Below, in pieces: positions 24,544 through 32,980 of a stretch of DNA of 64,000 bases. The stretch is from Nostoc sp. FACHB-973 (GTDB lineage Bacteria > Cyanobacteriota > Cyanobacteriia > Cyanobacteriales > Nostocaceae), in contig NZ_JACJSJ010000009.1 in assembly GCF_014698115.1 (NCBI RefSeq), positions 1-64,000 on the forward strand. The letters are read 5' to 3'. Under the pieces are notes generated by a model. The model was given only the letters and a program-made list of their open reading frames with translations. It was not told the DNA's origin and made no database searches. How positions within the stretch are numbered: the stretch's first letter is position 1; each line of letters opens with the position of its first letter. The position numbers and the translations under genes are program-made.

Positions 24544-25590
24544 ATGATTACCGCCTTCAAACAACCAAAATTAAAAATTTTTCAACGGTTTTCCCTATTC
24601 GTCTTACCTGGATTATTAACAATCTCAACAACCTTAGTTAGTTGCTCAGTGGAAACCCCAAAAGGAGAAAATAAAACTACTGGTGTTCAAGCTAAAGTTG
24701 TTCGCATGGGATATCAAAGTTCTGGGGATATTGTCAGACTCAAAGGATTAGTTGAAAAGCGTTTACAACCTTTAGGTGTTTCCGTAGAATGGGCGCAATT
24801 TGCCGCCGGTCCACAACTGATGGAAGCGATGAATGTGGGTAGAGTTGATATTGGTTCTGTAGGCGAAACTCCTCCAATATTTGCTCAAGCTGCTGGTACA
24901 TCTTTAGTATATGTTGCTAGTAACAAACCCAGCACTGGTAAAGGAAGTGGCATTGTAGTTCAAAATAATTCTCCGATTCGGACTTTAGCCGACCTCAAAG
25001 GTAAAAAAATAGTTTTTCAAAAAGGTTCTGCCTCACATTATTTATTAATCAAAGCTTTAGAAGAAGGTGGTTTAAAATATAGTGATATTCAAGCCTTGAG
25101 TCTACCTCCTTCGGAAGCTCGTGATGCATTTATTCAAGGAAAAATTGACGCCTGGGTAACTTGGGACCCTTATTTAGCAGTGGCAGAAAAAAAGGCAAAT
25201 GCCCGTGTTTTGAGAGATGCTAGCGGCATTTCTACTCAAGGTGGATATTACATGGCGGCGCGAAAGTTTGCTACAGAAAATCCCAAATTAGTGCGATTAA
25301 TCCTTGAGGAAGTAGATAACACAGGTCAATGGGCTGACAAAAATCGAGCGGAAGCTGTAAAACTTATTGCTCCTCATCTGAAAATTGATCAAGATATTTT
25401 AACAACAATGGTTGAAAGACGAAATTACGGTTTAAGACCAATTACTCCACAAATCATGGAGAATCAACAGAAAATTGCCGATTTATTTGCTCAAGAAAAA
25501 ATAATTCCTAAATCTATAAATATTCAGGAAGCGATGCTGACTAATGAACAATATGCAGCCATCACACCGGAAACTATTAGTCAGAAATAG
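24544..25590 (+). CDS. ssuA: Aliphatic sulfonate ABC transporter substrate-binding lipoprotein (SsuA-like)
   Basis: This 348-residue periplasmic binding protein has a lipobox LVSC with Cys34 as the lipidation site. The NMT1/SsuA-type fold is indicated by VRMGYQSSGDIVRLKG, WAQFAAGPQLMEAMNVGRVDIGSVGETPP and DAWVTWDPYLAV. It would capture alkanesulfonates or sulfate esters for import as a sulfur source. The flavin monooxygenase SsuD follows on the same strand. The membrane and ATPase subunits (SsuC, SsuB) are not encoded in this window. A close paralogue lies at 29795 on the opposite strand. Confidence 0.92.
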   Translation: MITAFKQPKLKIFQRFSLFVLPGLLTISTTLVSCSVETPKGENKTTGVQAKVVRMGYQSSGDIVRLKGLVEKRLQPLGVSVEWAQFAAGPQLMEAMNVGRVDIGSVGETPPIFAQAAGTSLVYVASNKPSTGKGSGIVVQNNSPIRTLADLKGKKIVFQKGSASHYLLIKALEEGGLKYSDIQALSLPPSEARDAFIQGKIDAWVTWDPYLAVAEKKANARVLRDASGISTQGGYYMAARKFATENPKLVRLILEEVDNTGQWADKNRAEAVKLIAPHLKIDQDILTTMVERRNYGLRPITPQIMENQQKIADLFAQEKIIPKSINIQEAMLTNEQYAAITPETISQK

Positions 25591-25607
25591 CATTAGATAG
25601 TGACTAA

Positions 25608-25762
25608 GTAATTCGTAATTCGTAATTCGTAATTCGTAATTAAAGAGGGTAAAGCATCATTAATGATTAATGGAAAAGTCAAAGATGCGCCATGAATATT
25701 TAATAAGCTGCCCTCAAGCATGGGGTAATAATTACGAACTACGAACTACGAATTACGAATTA
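25608..25762. repeat. Inverted pair of heptamer arrays between ssuA and ssuD
   Basis: A (GTAATTC)n array at 25608-25642 and its inverse, (GAATTAC/GAACTAC)n, at about 25729-25762 face each other across ~85 bases. They could fold into a large hairpin in the spacer between ssuA and ssuD. Confidence 0.8.
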
Positions 25763-25797
25763 TTTTGACCAATGAATAAATTTGGAACAGAGTGATT

Positions 25798-26934
25798 ATG
25801 GAAGTTTTTTGGTATTTGCCTACACAGGGAGATGAGCGTTATTTAGGCACTACAATTGGCAGGCGTCCAGCCACTTATCCTTATATGCAGCAAATCGCCC
25901 AAGCTGTTGATAAGTTGGGTTACGGCGGCATGTTAATTGGTACTGGACAAAAGCAGGATACCTGGATTGTAGCTAGTTCTCTGATTTCAGTTACCGAACG
26001 TTTGCGGTTTCTTGTAGCTTTTCGTCCGGCAATTATGTCACCTTCTTTAGCAGTGAGGATGGCTGCTACTTTTGACCAGATTTCTAATGGTCGAATTATT
26101 CTGAATGTGGTGACTGGTGGTGATACAAAAGAACTAGCTAAAGATGGAATTTTTTTAGATCATGACCAGCGTTATGAACTGACTGATGAATTTTTAACAA
26201 TTTGGCGATCGCTGATGCAAGGTGATGAAGTAACCTTCAATGGTCGTCATCTGAAAGTTGCAGGTGCAAAACTGCAATTTCCTCCCGTACAAAAGCCTTA
26301 TCCGACTTTATATTTTGGTGGTTCTTCCGATGCTGCTCTCCAAGTTGCTGCTAAACATATTGATGTGTATTTAACTTGGGGTGAACCACCAAATCAAGTT
26401 GCCGAAAAGATTGCTAAGGTACGCCGATTAGCAGCAGAACAAGGTAGAACAGTACGTTTTGGGATTCGGATGCATGTCATAGTCCGGGAAACTACGCAAC
26501 AAGCTTGGGATGCAGCGAACGAATTGATTCAGTATGTGGATGATGAAACCATTGCTGCTGCACATCGGCGGTTTGCCCAATCGGAATCAGAAGGACAACG
26601 CCGCATGGCACAACTGCATAATGGCGATCGCCAAAACTTAGAAATTAGCCCCAATTTATGGGCAGGTGTTGGTTTAGTGCGTGGCGGTGCTGGGACTGCG
26701 TTGGTAGGAGATGCAGATACAGTTGCAGCGCGAATGCTGGAATATGCTGATTTAGGCATTGATACCTTTGTATTTTCAGGGTATCCCCATCTGGAAGAAG
26801 CCTATCGAGTCGCAGAATTACTGTTTCCCCGCCTACCAGTGCAAACGTCGGCAATCCCATTACCGCAGGAAGTTGCAAGTACATTTAGTGAATTTGTTAC
26901 CAAAACAGATTTACTCAGACCACAGCCTGTTTAA
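25798..26934 (+). CDS. ssuD: FMNH2-dependent alkanesulfonate monooxygenase
   Basis: This 378-residue luciferase-like flavin monooxygenase matches SsuD throughout: [18 protein letters not shown] at the start, [30 protein letters not shown], a conserved arginine-rich loop ([11 protein letters not shown]) and [12 protein letters not shown] near the end. It desulfonates C1-C18 alkanesulfonates to aldehyde and sulfite using reduced FMN from a separate reductase, which is not seen here. A GTG at 25792 could be used; the ATG at 25798 matches the family start and has GGAACAG upstream. It lies downstream of ssuA. Confidence 0.95.
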   Translation: MEVFWYLPTQGDERYLGTTIGRRPATYPYMQQIAQAVDKLGYGGMLIGTGQKQDTWIVASSLISVTERLRFLVAFRPAIMSPSLAVRMAATFDQISNGRIILNVVTGGDTKELAKDGIFLDHDQRYELTDEFLTIWRSLMQGDEVTFNGRHLKVAGAKLQFPPVQKPYPTLYFGGSSDAALQVAAKHIDVYLTWGEPPNQVAEKIAKVRRLAAEQGRTVRFGIRMHVIVRETTQQAWDAANELIQYVDDETIAAAHRRFAQSESEGQRRMAQLHNGDRQNLEISPNLWAGVGLVRGGAGTALVGDADTVAARMLEYADLGIDTFVFSGYPHLEEAYRVAELLFPRLPVQTSAIPLPQEVASTFSEFVTKTDLLRPQPV

Positions 26935-26938
26935 AGGG

Positions 26939-27043
26939 CAATACAGTTCACATAACTCCAAAACCCTCATGTAGAGACGCGATTTATCGCGTCTTCTCTA
27001 GACCAATTATCGACACCATTAACTCTTAACCCAAGCGTATTGG
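26939..27043. mobile_element. MITE-like element, CAATAC family, copy 2
   Basis: The ends CAATACAGTTCA and TTAACCCAAGCGTATTGG enclose TAGAGACGCGATTTATCGCG. It begins only four bases after the ssuD stop codon. About 60 bases of the interior are nearly identical to 7432-7474. Confidence 0.7.
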
Positions 27044-27099
27044 TTTAAAGGGCATGGGGCATTGGTTATTAATTCTTCTAAATAGGAGAAAGAAAAATA

Positions 27100-28467
27100 A
27101 TGAGTACGAAAAAACCTCAACTGAGATTGGGTGCATTTTTATCAAGCAGTGGTCATCATCTGGCCTCATGGCGGCATCCCGAAGCGCAGGCTGACGGTGG
27201 TTTGAACTTTCAGCATTACAAAAGGCTGGCACAGACGGCGGAACGCGGTAAGTTTGACATGATCTTTTTTGCTGACGGTGTGGCTGTCCGCCAACGCAAT
27301 CAAGAACCTGACGTTTTTAGCCGTAATGGTAAACTCGTCCAGTTTGAACCCCTCACCTTGTTGTCGGCTTTGTCTGTGGTTACAGAAAACATCGGTTTGA
27401 CGGCGACAGTATCGACTACCTATAACGAGCCTTATCACCTTGCGCGTAAATTTGCGTCGCTAGATCATCTCAGTGGTGGTCGTGCCGGTTGGAATCTTGT
27501 CACCTCTGCCACTGAAGCGGAAGCGCTGAACTTCAATCGTGAAAAGCACATGGAGCATACGCTACGCTATGAGCGTGCCCGTGAGTTTGTGGATGTGGTA
27601 ACCAAGCTTTGGGATAGTTGGGAAGATGATGCTTTCCTCCATGACAAAGAGTCGGGTATTTACTTCGATCCAGATAAGTTACACATTCCCAACCACAAAG
27701 GCGAGCATTTTTCAGTGCGTGGTCCGCTGAATGTCGCCCGTCCCATCCAAGGTTATCCCGTGATCATTCAAGCTGGGTCATCTGAAGATGGTAAAAATTT
27801 GGCGGCTCAAACGGCGGAGGTAATTTTCACTGCTCAGCAGACCCTTGCAGAAGCCCAAGCATTTTATGCAGATGTGAAAGGAAGACTAGCTCAATATGGA
27901 CGCTCCCCTGACCATCTGAAAATTATGCCTGGTGTGTTCCCCGTAATTGGAAAGACTGAGCAGGAAGCTAAAGACAAATTCGATCGCATTCAGGAATTAA
28001 TCGATCCGGTGGTCGGCTTAAATTTGCTGGGATCGATGATTGGTGGATTTGACCTATCCGGCTATCCCTTGGACGGACCACTGCCAGATTTACCAGAGAC
28101 AAATGGTGGCAAAAGTCGGCAGAAACTCTTGATTGATTTGGCTCAAAGAGAGAATTTAACGATTCGACAACTCTATTTATGGATAGCTGGTGCGCGTGGG
28201 CATCGTCAGATTTTGGGCACACCAGAACAAATTGCCGACCAGTTAGAAGATTGGTTTATCAATGGCGGGGCCGATGGATTCAATATTATGCCACCCTGGT
28301 TACCTGGAAGTTTAGATGAGTTTGTGGATTTGGTAGTTCCTGAACTGCAACGTCGGGGTCTGTTCCGTACAGAGTATGAAGCAGCAACTCTACGCGAGAA
28401 TCTTGGTTTACCCCGTCCGGTAAATCAGTTTAGCAAAGTTGCGGATCGTGAAGTGGCGATCGCTTAA
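27100..28467 (+). CDS. NtaA/SnaA/DszA family flavin monooxygenase
   Basis: This 455-residue luciferase-like monooxygenase is of the NtaA/SnaA/DszA (SoxA) group. The FADGVAVRQ segment, TATVSTTYNEPYHLARKFASLDHLSGGRAGWNLVTS and the PWLPGSLDEFVDLVVPELQRRGL tail are typical. Members oxidise nitrilotriacetate, pristinamycin, dibenzothiophene sulfone or dimethyl sulfone and need FMNH2 from a reductase. Next to ssuA and ssuD, a role in organosulfur (for example sulfone) breakdown is plausible. A good ribosome binding site (TAGGAGAAAG) precedes the ATG. Confidence 0.92.
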   Translation: MSTKKPQLRLGAFLSSSGHHLASWRHPEAQADGGLNFQHYKRLAQTAERGKFDMIFFADGVAVRQRNQEPDVFSRNGKLVQFEPLTLLSALSVVTENIGLTATVSTTYNEPYHLARKFASLDHLSGGRAGWNLVTSATEAEALNFNREKHMEHTLRYERAREFVDVVTKLWDSWEDDAFLHDKESGIYFDPDKLHIPNHKGEHFSVRGPLNVARPIQGYPVIIQAGSSEDGKNLAAQTAEVIFTAQQTLAEAQAFYADVKGRLAQYGRSPDHLKIMPGVFPVIGKTEQEAKDKFDRIQELIDPVVGLNLLGSMIGGFDLSGYPLDGPLPDLPETNGGKSRQKLLIDLAQRENLTIRQLYLWIAGARGHRQILGTPEQIADQLEDWFINGGADGFNIMPPWLPGSLDEFVDLVVPELQRRGLFRTEYEAATLRENLGLPRPVNQFSKVADREVAIA

Positions 28468-28492
28468 CTTCTGATAAAACCAATTTTGCAGC

Positions 28493-28523
28493 AAAAAGGC
28501 TCAAGCATTGCTGCCTGAGCCTT
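28493..28523 (-). terminator. Rho-independent terminator of the RRM gene
   Basis: On the minus strand, an AAGGCTCA / TGAGCCTT stem (arms 28516-28523 and 28496-28503) encloses a 12-base loop and leads into a TTTTTG tract. It serves the minus-strand RRM gene and lies in the convergent spacer after the monooxygenase. Confidence 0.85.
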
Positions 28524-28572
28524 GATTCAATTCAATTTATAGATTAGCTCTAAGAGCTAAATCTTTAAATTT

Positions 28573-28878
28573 TTAGTAACGGTTCCGGAAGTTATTGTTT
28601 CCCCGGTTACCACCACCACCAAAGGAACCTCTGTCTTCTTTGGGCTTAGCCTTATTTACTTTAAGGTCACGTCCCATCCACTCAGCACCATCAAGAGCAT
28701 CAATGGCAGCTGTTTCTTCAGCATCTGTGCCCATTTCCACAAAACCAAAGCCACGTACACGACCTGTTTCACGGTCGGTAGGTAGCTGAACACGCTTTAC
28801 AGAACCATATTCTGCAAACACCGCATTCAAACCTTCTTCTGTAACTTCGTAAGAAAGATTGCCTACATAAACTGACAT
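28573..28878 (-). CDS. RNA-binding protein, single RRM with glycine-rich tail
   Basis: This is a 101-residue cyanobacterial Rbp-type protein. One RNA-recognition motif spans about residues 2-80, with RNP2 (VYVGNL, 3-8) and RNP1 (RGFGFVEM, 42-49). A short Gly/Asn/Arg-rich tail follows (SFGGGGNRGNNNFRNRY). Cyanobacterial Rbp proteins of this design are often cold-induced and bind or localise mRNAs; that role is from family knowledge. GGAG seven bases before the ATG is a good ribosome binding site. It is monocistronic with its own terminator. Confidence 0.95.
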   Translation of the reverse strand: MSVYVGNLSYEVTEEGLNAVFAEYGSVKRVQLPTDRETGRVRGFGFVEMGTDAEETAAIDALDGAEWMGRDLKVNKAKPKEDRGSFGGGGNRGNNNFRNRY

Positions 28879-28932
28879 AGATTGTCTCCAAAATCATAGA
28901 GGTGTAGAGATTTAGATTTCGGAGAAAAGTCT

Positions 28933-28992
28933 GTGAATACCAAAAGGAAAAAGCCTGTCAATAATAAAAACAAACGAGGTCGCCCGAATTAA
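28933..28992 (+). CDS. Possible 19-aa basic peptide (GTG start)
   Basis: A GTG at 28933 is preceded by GGAG with an 8-base spacing and opens a 19-codon frame. The peptide is very basic (8 Lys/Arg) and ends KRGRPN, which resembles an AT-hook core. It lies in the region upstream of the RRM gene on the opposite strand. The good spacing and odd composition make it worth listing, but a frame this short could be chance, and the region may simply be the rbp leader. Confidence 0.22.
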   Translation: MNTKRKKPVNNKNKRGRPN

Positions 28993-29112
28993 CTCTCACC
29001 TCCCATTGTGACATAACAGTCAAATATTTAGAGATAGTTTATAAAACTGTTACGAAAAGTAATGTAAGCAATTCATAGCTCAGTAAGTAGAAATAATTAA
29101 ACGTCAAATGAT

Positions 29113-29699
29113 TCATTGTTGCCGTCTTGGTTCGTTATGGCAACCTATTAATGTATCAAAACTATCTATATTGAGCAATTCACTCAAGCTGGATATCTGA
29201 GCATCCGGAATACAGATATCTTGTGAGAGAGTTTTTCTGGAACGATTGATCCAAATACCTCTGATGCCGATTTTCTGCGCTCCTTTGATATCTCGACTGA
29301 GATTATCACCTACCATGACAGCATTCTCGGCAGATACACCAAGCTTATCAAGTGTCAACTCAAATATGCGTGGATCTGGTTTGCCAAATCCTTCTTCTCC
29401 AGAAATAGTGATGTGTTCAAAGTATGGCAACAGATTAGTTTTTTCTAACTTCTCATGTTGTAAATCTGAAATTCCGTTGGTAATTAAAGCCAAGCGATAA
29501 TTCTGGCTCAGTTGTTTGAGTGTTGATTCTGTTTCGGGAAATAAAATCAGGCGTTGGCGTAATTCAGAGTATCAGTGCCATATTTTTCGTGCGATCGCTC
29601 ACAGGTTGCCAAGAAAGCTGCTTCTACAGCTGCCACCTCGACAATTAGCGTATCGTCTAAATCGAAAATGATACTTTCCCGATTCCCTAATTTACTCAT
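29113..29699 (-). pseudogene. HAD-family hydrolase pseudogene (deletion plus frameshift)
   Basis: The minus strand starts at an ATG at 29699 and encodes SKLGNRESIIFDLDDTLI (motif I) and a following helix (ATCERSHEKYG). It then reaches a TGA after NYANA. The rest of the protein continues in another frame from about 29545 (RLILFPETESTLKQL...), through LALITNG (motif II), GKPDPRIF (motif III lysine) and MVGDNLSRDI (motif IV), to the stop at 29113. The cap domain of roughly 60-70 residues that HAD enzymes of this type carry between these parts is missing. Deletion across the cap therefore probably caused the frame change. The downstream half could still be translated from a TTG at 29493 but would lack the nucleophile. 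Confidence 0.82.
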
Positions 29700-29794
29700 G
29701 TCTGCAAATATGTGTAAGAAAACTACAATTAAGTGGGCTAAGTATCGCCACCTGATTAAAAGTAGCTCTTAACTGAGTCCTCTCCTCATCAAAG

Positions 29795-30844
29795 TTAAGG
29801 CTTAACTTCTGAAGGAGTCACAGCAGCATATTGTTCAGAAGAAAGTGTTGCTTGTCTAACATCAATCTTCTTAGTGATAAATTTTTGTTCATAGAACAAG
29901 TCAGCAATCTTCTGCTGTCCCGACAAAACTTCTTCACTCAGCGGTCTTAATGTGTAACGCCTGCGCTTTGATACGAGTTCTAGTGTGGGAACATCAATTT
30001 TTGCTTCCGGCGAAATCAGTTTGGCTACTTCCTGCGGGTTGGCTTCAGCCCATTCGCCGATGTTGTTAACTTCTGACAAAATAATTTTCACTACCTCAGG
30101 ATTATCTTTAACGAAATTACGCGAGCCTAACCAGTAGCCTCCTTGGGTGGTAATTCCCTTACCATCCCGGATGATACGAACTCTATTAGTTTTCTCAAAT
30201 AGAGCGAGGTGGGGGTCGCCAATTACAGCTGCTTCAACGCTCTTACGTTCAAATGCTGCACGAGTTTCTAATGGTGTGAGGTTGATGTGTTTAATATCGC
30301 TAAGTTTTAGTCCTGCTTCTTCCAGAACTTTTATAACGAAGTATTGTTGTGCTGTAGCTCTTTGAAAGGCTAATCCCTTACCTTTGAGGTCAGCTATTGT
30401 CTTGATGGAAGAGTCTTTCTCCACTACAACAGCAGTTCCCTCACCAGTTCCAGGTTTGCTGCTAGCAACATAAACAAAAGGTACGCCAGATGCTTGAGCA
30501 AAGATAGGCGGAGTTTCACCCACAAAACCGAAATCTACACTTCCCACATTCATTGCTTCTAGAAGTTGCGGCCCAGCAGCAAATTTTGACCATTCGACTT
30601 TAATCCCCAGTGGAGTTAAACGTTTTTCTAACACTCCTTTAATCTTGAGTAGATCTCCGGCGGTCATATAGCCCATCTGTAGGACTTTTGTCTTGGTGCT
30701 ATTAGAGGCGTTAGCTGCTTTTTCTGGTGTATTTGGCGCTTTACAACTGACTAAAGTTGTGGATAATGTGAATACTCCACCTACTAAGAATAGTAGAAAG
30801 GAATTGAATAGTTTGAAGTGAGATTTGCTGGATATTTCTACCAT
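29795..30844 (-). CDS. Second aliphatic sulfonate substrate-binding lipoprotein (SsuA-like)
   Basis: This 349-residue paralogue of the 24544 product has the same layout: lipobox LVSC with Cys34, then VLQMGYMTAGDLLKIKG, WSKFAAGPQLLEAMNVGSVDFGFVGETPP and the IGDPHLALFEK loop. Where the first protein has the aromatic-rich AWVTWDPYLAV, this one has AAVIGDPHLALF, so the ligand pocket probably differs. It is alone on the minus strand with no permease or ATPase gene nearby, so it must share a transporter encoded elsewhere. Confidence 0.9.
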   Translation of the reverse strand: MVEISSKSHFKLFNSFLLFLVGGVFTLSTTLVSCKAPNTPEKAANASNSTKTKVLQMGYMTAGDLLKIKGVLEKRLTPLGIKVEWSKFAAGPQLLEAMNVGSVDFGFVGETPPIFAQASGVPFVYVASSKPGTGEGTAVVVEKDSSIKTIADLKGKGLAFQRATAQQYFVIKVLEEAGLKLSDIKHINLTPLETRAAFERKSVEAAVIGDPHLALFEKTNRVRIIRDGKGITTQGGYWLGSRNFVKDNPEVVKIILSEVNNIGEWAEANPQEVAKLISPEAKIDVPTLELVSKRRRYTLRPLSEEVLSGQQKIADLFYEQKFITKKIDVRQATLSSEQYAAVTPSEVKP

Positions 30845-30880
30845 AATGCACTAGTAATTGTTGAATGTTGTTGTTTTTTC

Positions 30881-30906
30881 AGCACAAAATATTTGCCTTT
30901 TGTGCT
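30881..30906. promoter_or_regulatory. AGCACAAAA/TTTTGTGCT palindrome upstream of ssuA-like gene
   Basis: Nine-base perfect arms surround an 8-base centre (TATTTGCC), 37-62 bases upstream of the start codon. It could be an operator for a dimeric regulator of sulfur-starvation genes or a leader hairpin. No U-tract follows, so it is not a terminator. Confidence 0.35.
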
Positions 30907-31115
30907 AATGACAATTGGCTGAAAATTTATATGAAAGTTGTAGCCGATTAATTCAATTAAGCAGCTTTACAAATGGTGGATAATCCAGATCGACTATTAT
31001 TTACGGTAAGTCGATAGGATTACAGTATTTTGTGGTTGCACGGATATTATCATAGACTCTTTGAAGAATCAAGCAGCAGAACAAACGTTAAGTAGCTAAT
31101 GGCAACACTCAGTTA

Positions 31116-31236
31116 AGGGACTTCCAGTGAAAAAACATCCCATCCCTGGGGGACGCTCCGCGAACTTAGGTAGCACAGCTGTGCTACCCGAAAAATGTAC
31201 AAATAATTTGGGATAATTTATTTTTTGGAAGTCCCT
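31116..31236. mobile_element. MITE-like element (AGGGACTTCC ends)
   Basis: The terminal inverted repeats AGGGACTTCCA (31116-31126) and TGGAAGTCCCT (31226-31236) are perfect complements. A further weaker inner pair follows (CATCCCA and TGGGATAA). The centre contains the GGTAGCACAGCTGTGCTACC palindrome. It is 121 bp long with no coding capacity. Confidence 0.65.
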
Positions 31237-31282
31237 AAAGGCCAAGACCTTCACGGCAGATGCTTTTTGGGCTAAAAATTAA

Positions 31283-31642
31283 TCAAACTAACTCAACATA
31301 CTCAATAATTGTTCCATCAGGATGCATAGCTCGCATATTAACTCCGGTGGGGACTTTGTTAGGTTCCGTCAGAATTACTGCGCCTTGCTGAGTCAGTGCT
31401 TCTCGAAAATCATTGAGTGAGTCAACGAGAAATGTTGCGTGTGTACTTTTGAATGGAGAGAGTGCTTCAGCTGAACCGGCAATTAAAAGAATAGAACCGA
31501 CGCCAGCCAGTTCCAACTCAGCGTCGGAATATTGAAACCACAACCAACATTTTTCTGTAAAGAGGTTTTCATAGAAAGCGATCGCCTCATCCAAGTCTAT
31601 GGGACTAAGATAGACTCTAGTTAGTACTTTAAGAATTTGCAT
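31283..31642 (-). CDS. VOC (glyoxalase/bleomycin-resistance) family protein
   Basis: This 119-residue protein has the paired beta-alpha-beta-beta-beta units of the vicinal-oxygen-chelate fold: LTRVYLSPIDLDEAIAFYENLF at the start, FLVDSLNDFREALTQQGAVILTEP in the middle and MRAMHPDGTIIEYVEL at the end. The final HPDG and E are typical metal-site or structural residues. Its substrate is unknown. Confidence 0.88.
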   Translation of the reverse strand: MQILKVLTRVYLSPIDLDEAIAFYENLFTEKCWLWFQYSDAELELAGVGSILLIAGSAEALSPFKSTHATFLVDSLNDFREALTQQGAVILTEPNKVPTGVNMRAMHPDGTIIEYVELV

Positions 31643-32137
31643 TGCAACCTGTCTATTAGGCAGCTATTGTATTCGATCGTGCGAATAAAGAGTGCTGAGT
31701 TGCGTTAATGGCAGGGGGCGTTTACCCCGTGCGATCGCCCACAAGGGGTGGGGTATCAACCTTCTCCTAAGAAAAGGATTCCGCCCAGAGGGGGAGTTAC
31801 TCTTACCAAGTACATCAGTAATGAGTAAACTTATTTACTCAGCACTCAGCACGGGCTAAACGCCCCGTTACTGCTAACAGCACTCAGTACTGATGAAAAA
31901 AGTCTTCAACTCTGTGTTCACCTAGCTCAAGATAACGCTACTCGCTATCACTCAAAATGCATTTCATTTCTACACCTTTAGCCCCGCCTCAGTCATCTGT
32001 ATGGTTATTACGAATATATATACATCATTAAGCATCAGTACCTAATTTCAGTAGCGATGGAGGACGATCGCTTTGTCAGAGAGTAGCAGGTTTGAATCCC
32101 CCACAGATAGCGTAGCGGTAGCGAGTCCACTAGGGTC
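31643..32137. other. Repeat-containing spacer
   Basis: No gene is seen. It contains a HIP1 site, an AGCACTC-type heptamer stretch and a GGGCTAAACGCCCCGTTACT repeat (about 31855-31880, also at 7323). A short tRNA-like T-arm string near 32086-32100 was rejected. Confidence 0.55.
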
Positions 32138-32980
32138 TTAATTCTGACTCGTGAATTCCGAATTCTTCTTCAACACCTTAATAAATTTATTTAAAGTTGT
32201 TTGATATTGGTCTCCAGCTACCCAGAACAAATCGTTATGACTAGCCTCTTCAATCCACAAAGAAAGTTTTGGTGATGATGCAGCGGCAAACAATTTTTCT
32301 CCATGAGAAAAAGGAATAATTTCATCAATTTTACCATGTACTACTAATACAGGACAGTTAATATTTTTGATTTTGTCAAGATTAGAGAATTTATCAAAAG
32401 GTAAAATCCGAAATGGCACTATTACTTGAAATGCTGAGATAAAAGTACTTTCAATGATTAAACCTGCTACTGGTCTTCGGGCTGCTAAATTTACAGCAGA
32501 ACCACCCCCAACAGAACGCCCCCAAACTATAATTTTTTGGGGTGATATTTTTAAGTCTTTTGTCAAGTAGTTGTAAGCGCTATCAATATCCTGATAAGCA
32601 TTATTTTCTGTTGGGATGCCTTCACTCGTACCATAACCACGATAATCGTAAGATAAAATACTAAACCCCCAAGCGTGTAATTGCTCTAGAGTTTGTTTGA
32701 TATTACCTAAATCTTCTGCATTACCGTGAGCATAAAGAATAGTATAATCAGCTTGAGGATTAAACAAATATCTAGCAGAAATTTTTGTATTATCATTACT
32801 TATCAATTTGATAATTTCCTCACTATCCTGATAACTAGATGATTGTGGAAAAAAAATCATGCTGTCTGCTCTAAAATAGACATATACAGCAAAAAATATA
32901 TAAATAAAAAATATGGATTTCATAAATCTCTGCCAAGTAAAATCGCCGATTATTATTTTCAGTAATTGTTTTTTATTCAT
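32138..32980 (-). CDS. Membrane-anchored alpha/beta hydrolase (BEM46-like)
   Basis: This 280-residue protein has an N-terminal membrane helix (about 18-36, MKSIFFIYIFFAVYVYF) and an alpha/beta-hydrolase domain of the BEM46/ABHD13/17 type. It shows the LYAHGNAEDLG oxyanion loop, DYRGYGTSEG, the nucleophile elbow WGRSVGGGSA, the acid in HGKIDEIIPF and the histidine in ASHNDLF. Family members include depalmitoylases and peptidases; the substrate here is unknown. The heptamer-type repeat around its 3' end supplies its last few codons (KKNSEFTSQN), so the C-terminus has probably been altered by repeat insertion. Confidence 0.87.
   Translation of the reverse strand: MNKKQLLKIIIGDFTWQRFMKSIFFIYIFFAVYVYFRADSMIFFPQSSSYQDSEEIIKLISNDNTKISARYLFNPQADYTILYAHGNAEDLGNIKQTLEQLHAWGFSILSYDYRGYGTSEGIPTENNAYQDIDSAYNYLTKDLKISPQKIIVWGRSVGGGSAVNLAARRPVAGLIIESTFISAFQVIVPFRILPFDKFSNLDKIKNINCPVLVVHGKIDEIIPFSHGEKLFAAASSPKLSLWIEEASHNDLFWVAGDQYQTTLNKFIKVLKKNSEFTSQN

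Larger units (their letters stand above)
30845..31282. other. Upstream region of the second ssuA-like gene
   Basis: No gene is seen. It holds a short perfect palindrome at 30881-30906 close to the ssuA-like start and a MITE-like element at 31116-31236. Confidence 0.55.

Noticed and set aside
32081..32105. tRNA-like T-arm string (GCAGGTTTGAATCCCC)
   Set aside because: No acceptor stem, D-arm or anticodon arm can be built around it, so it is at most a fragment or chance.
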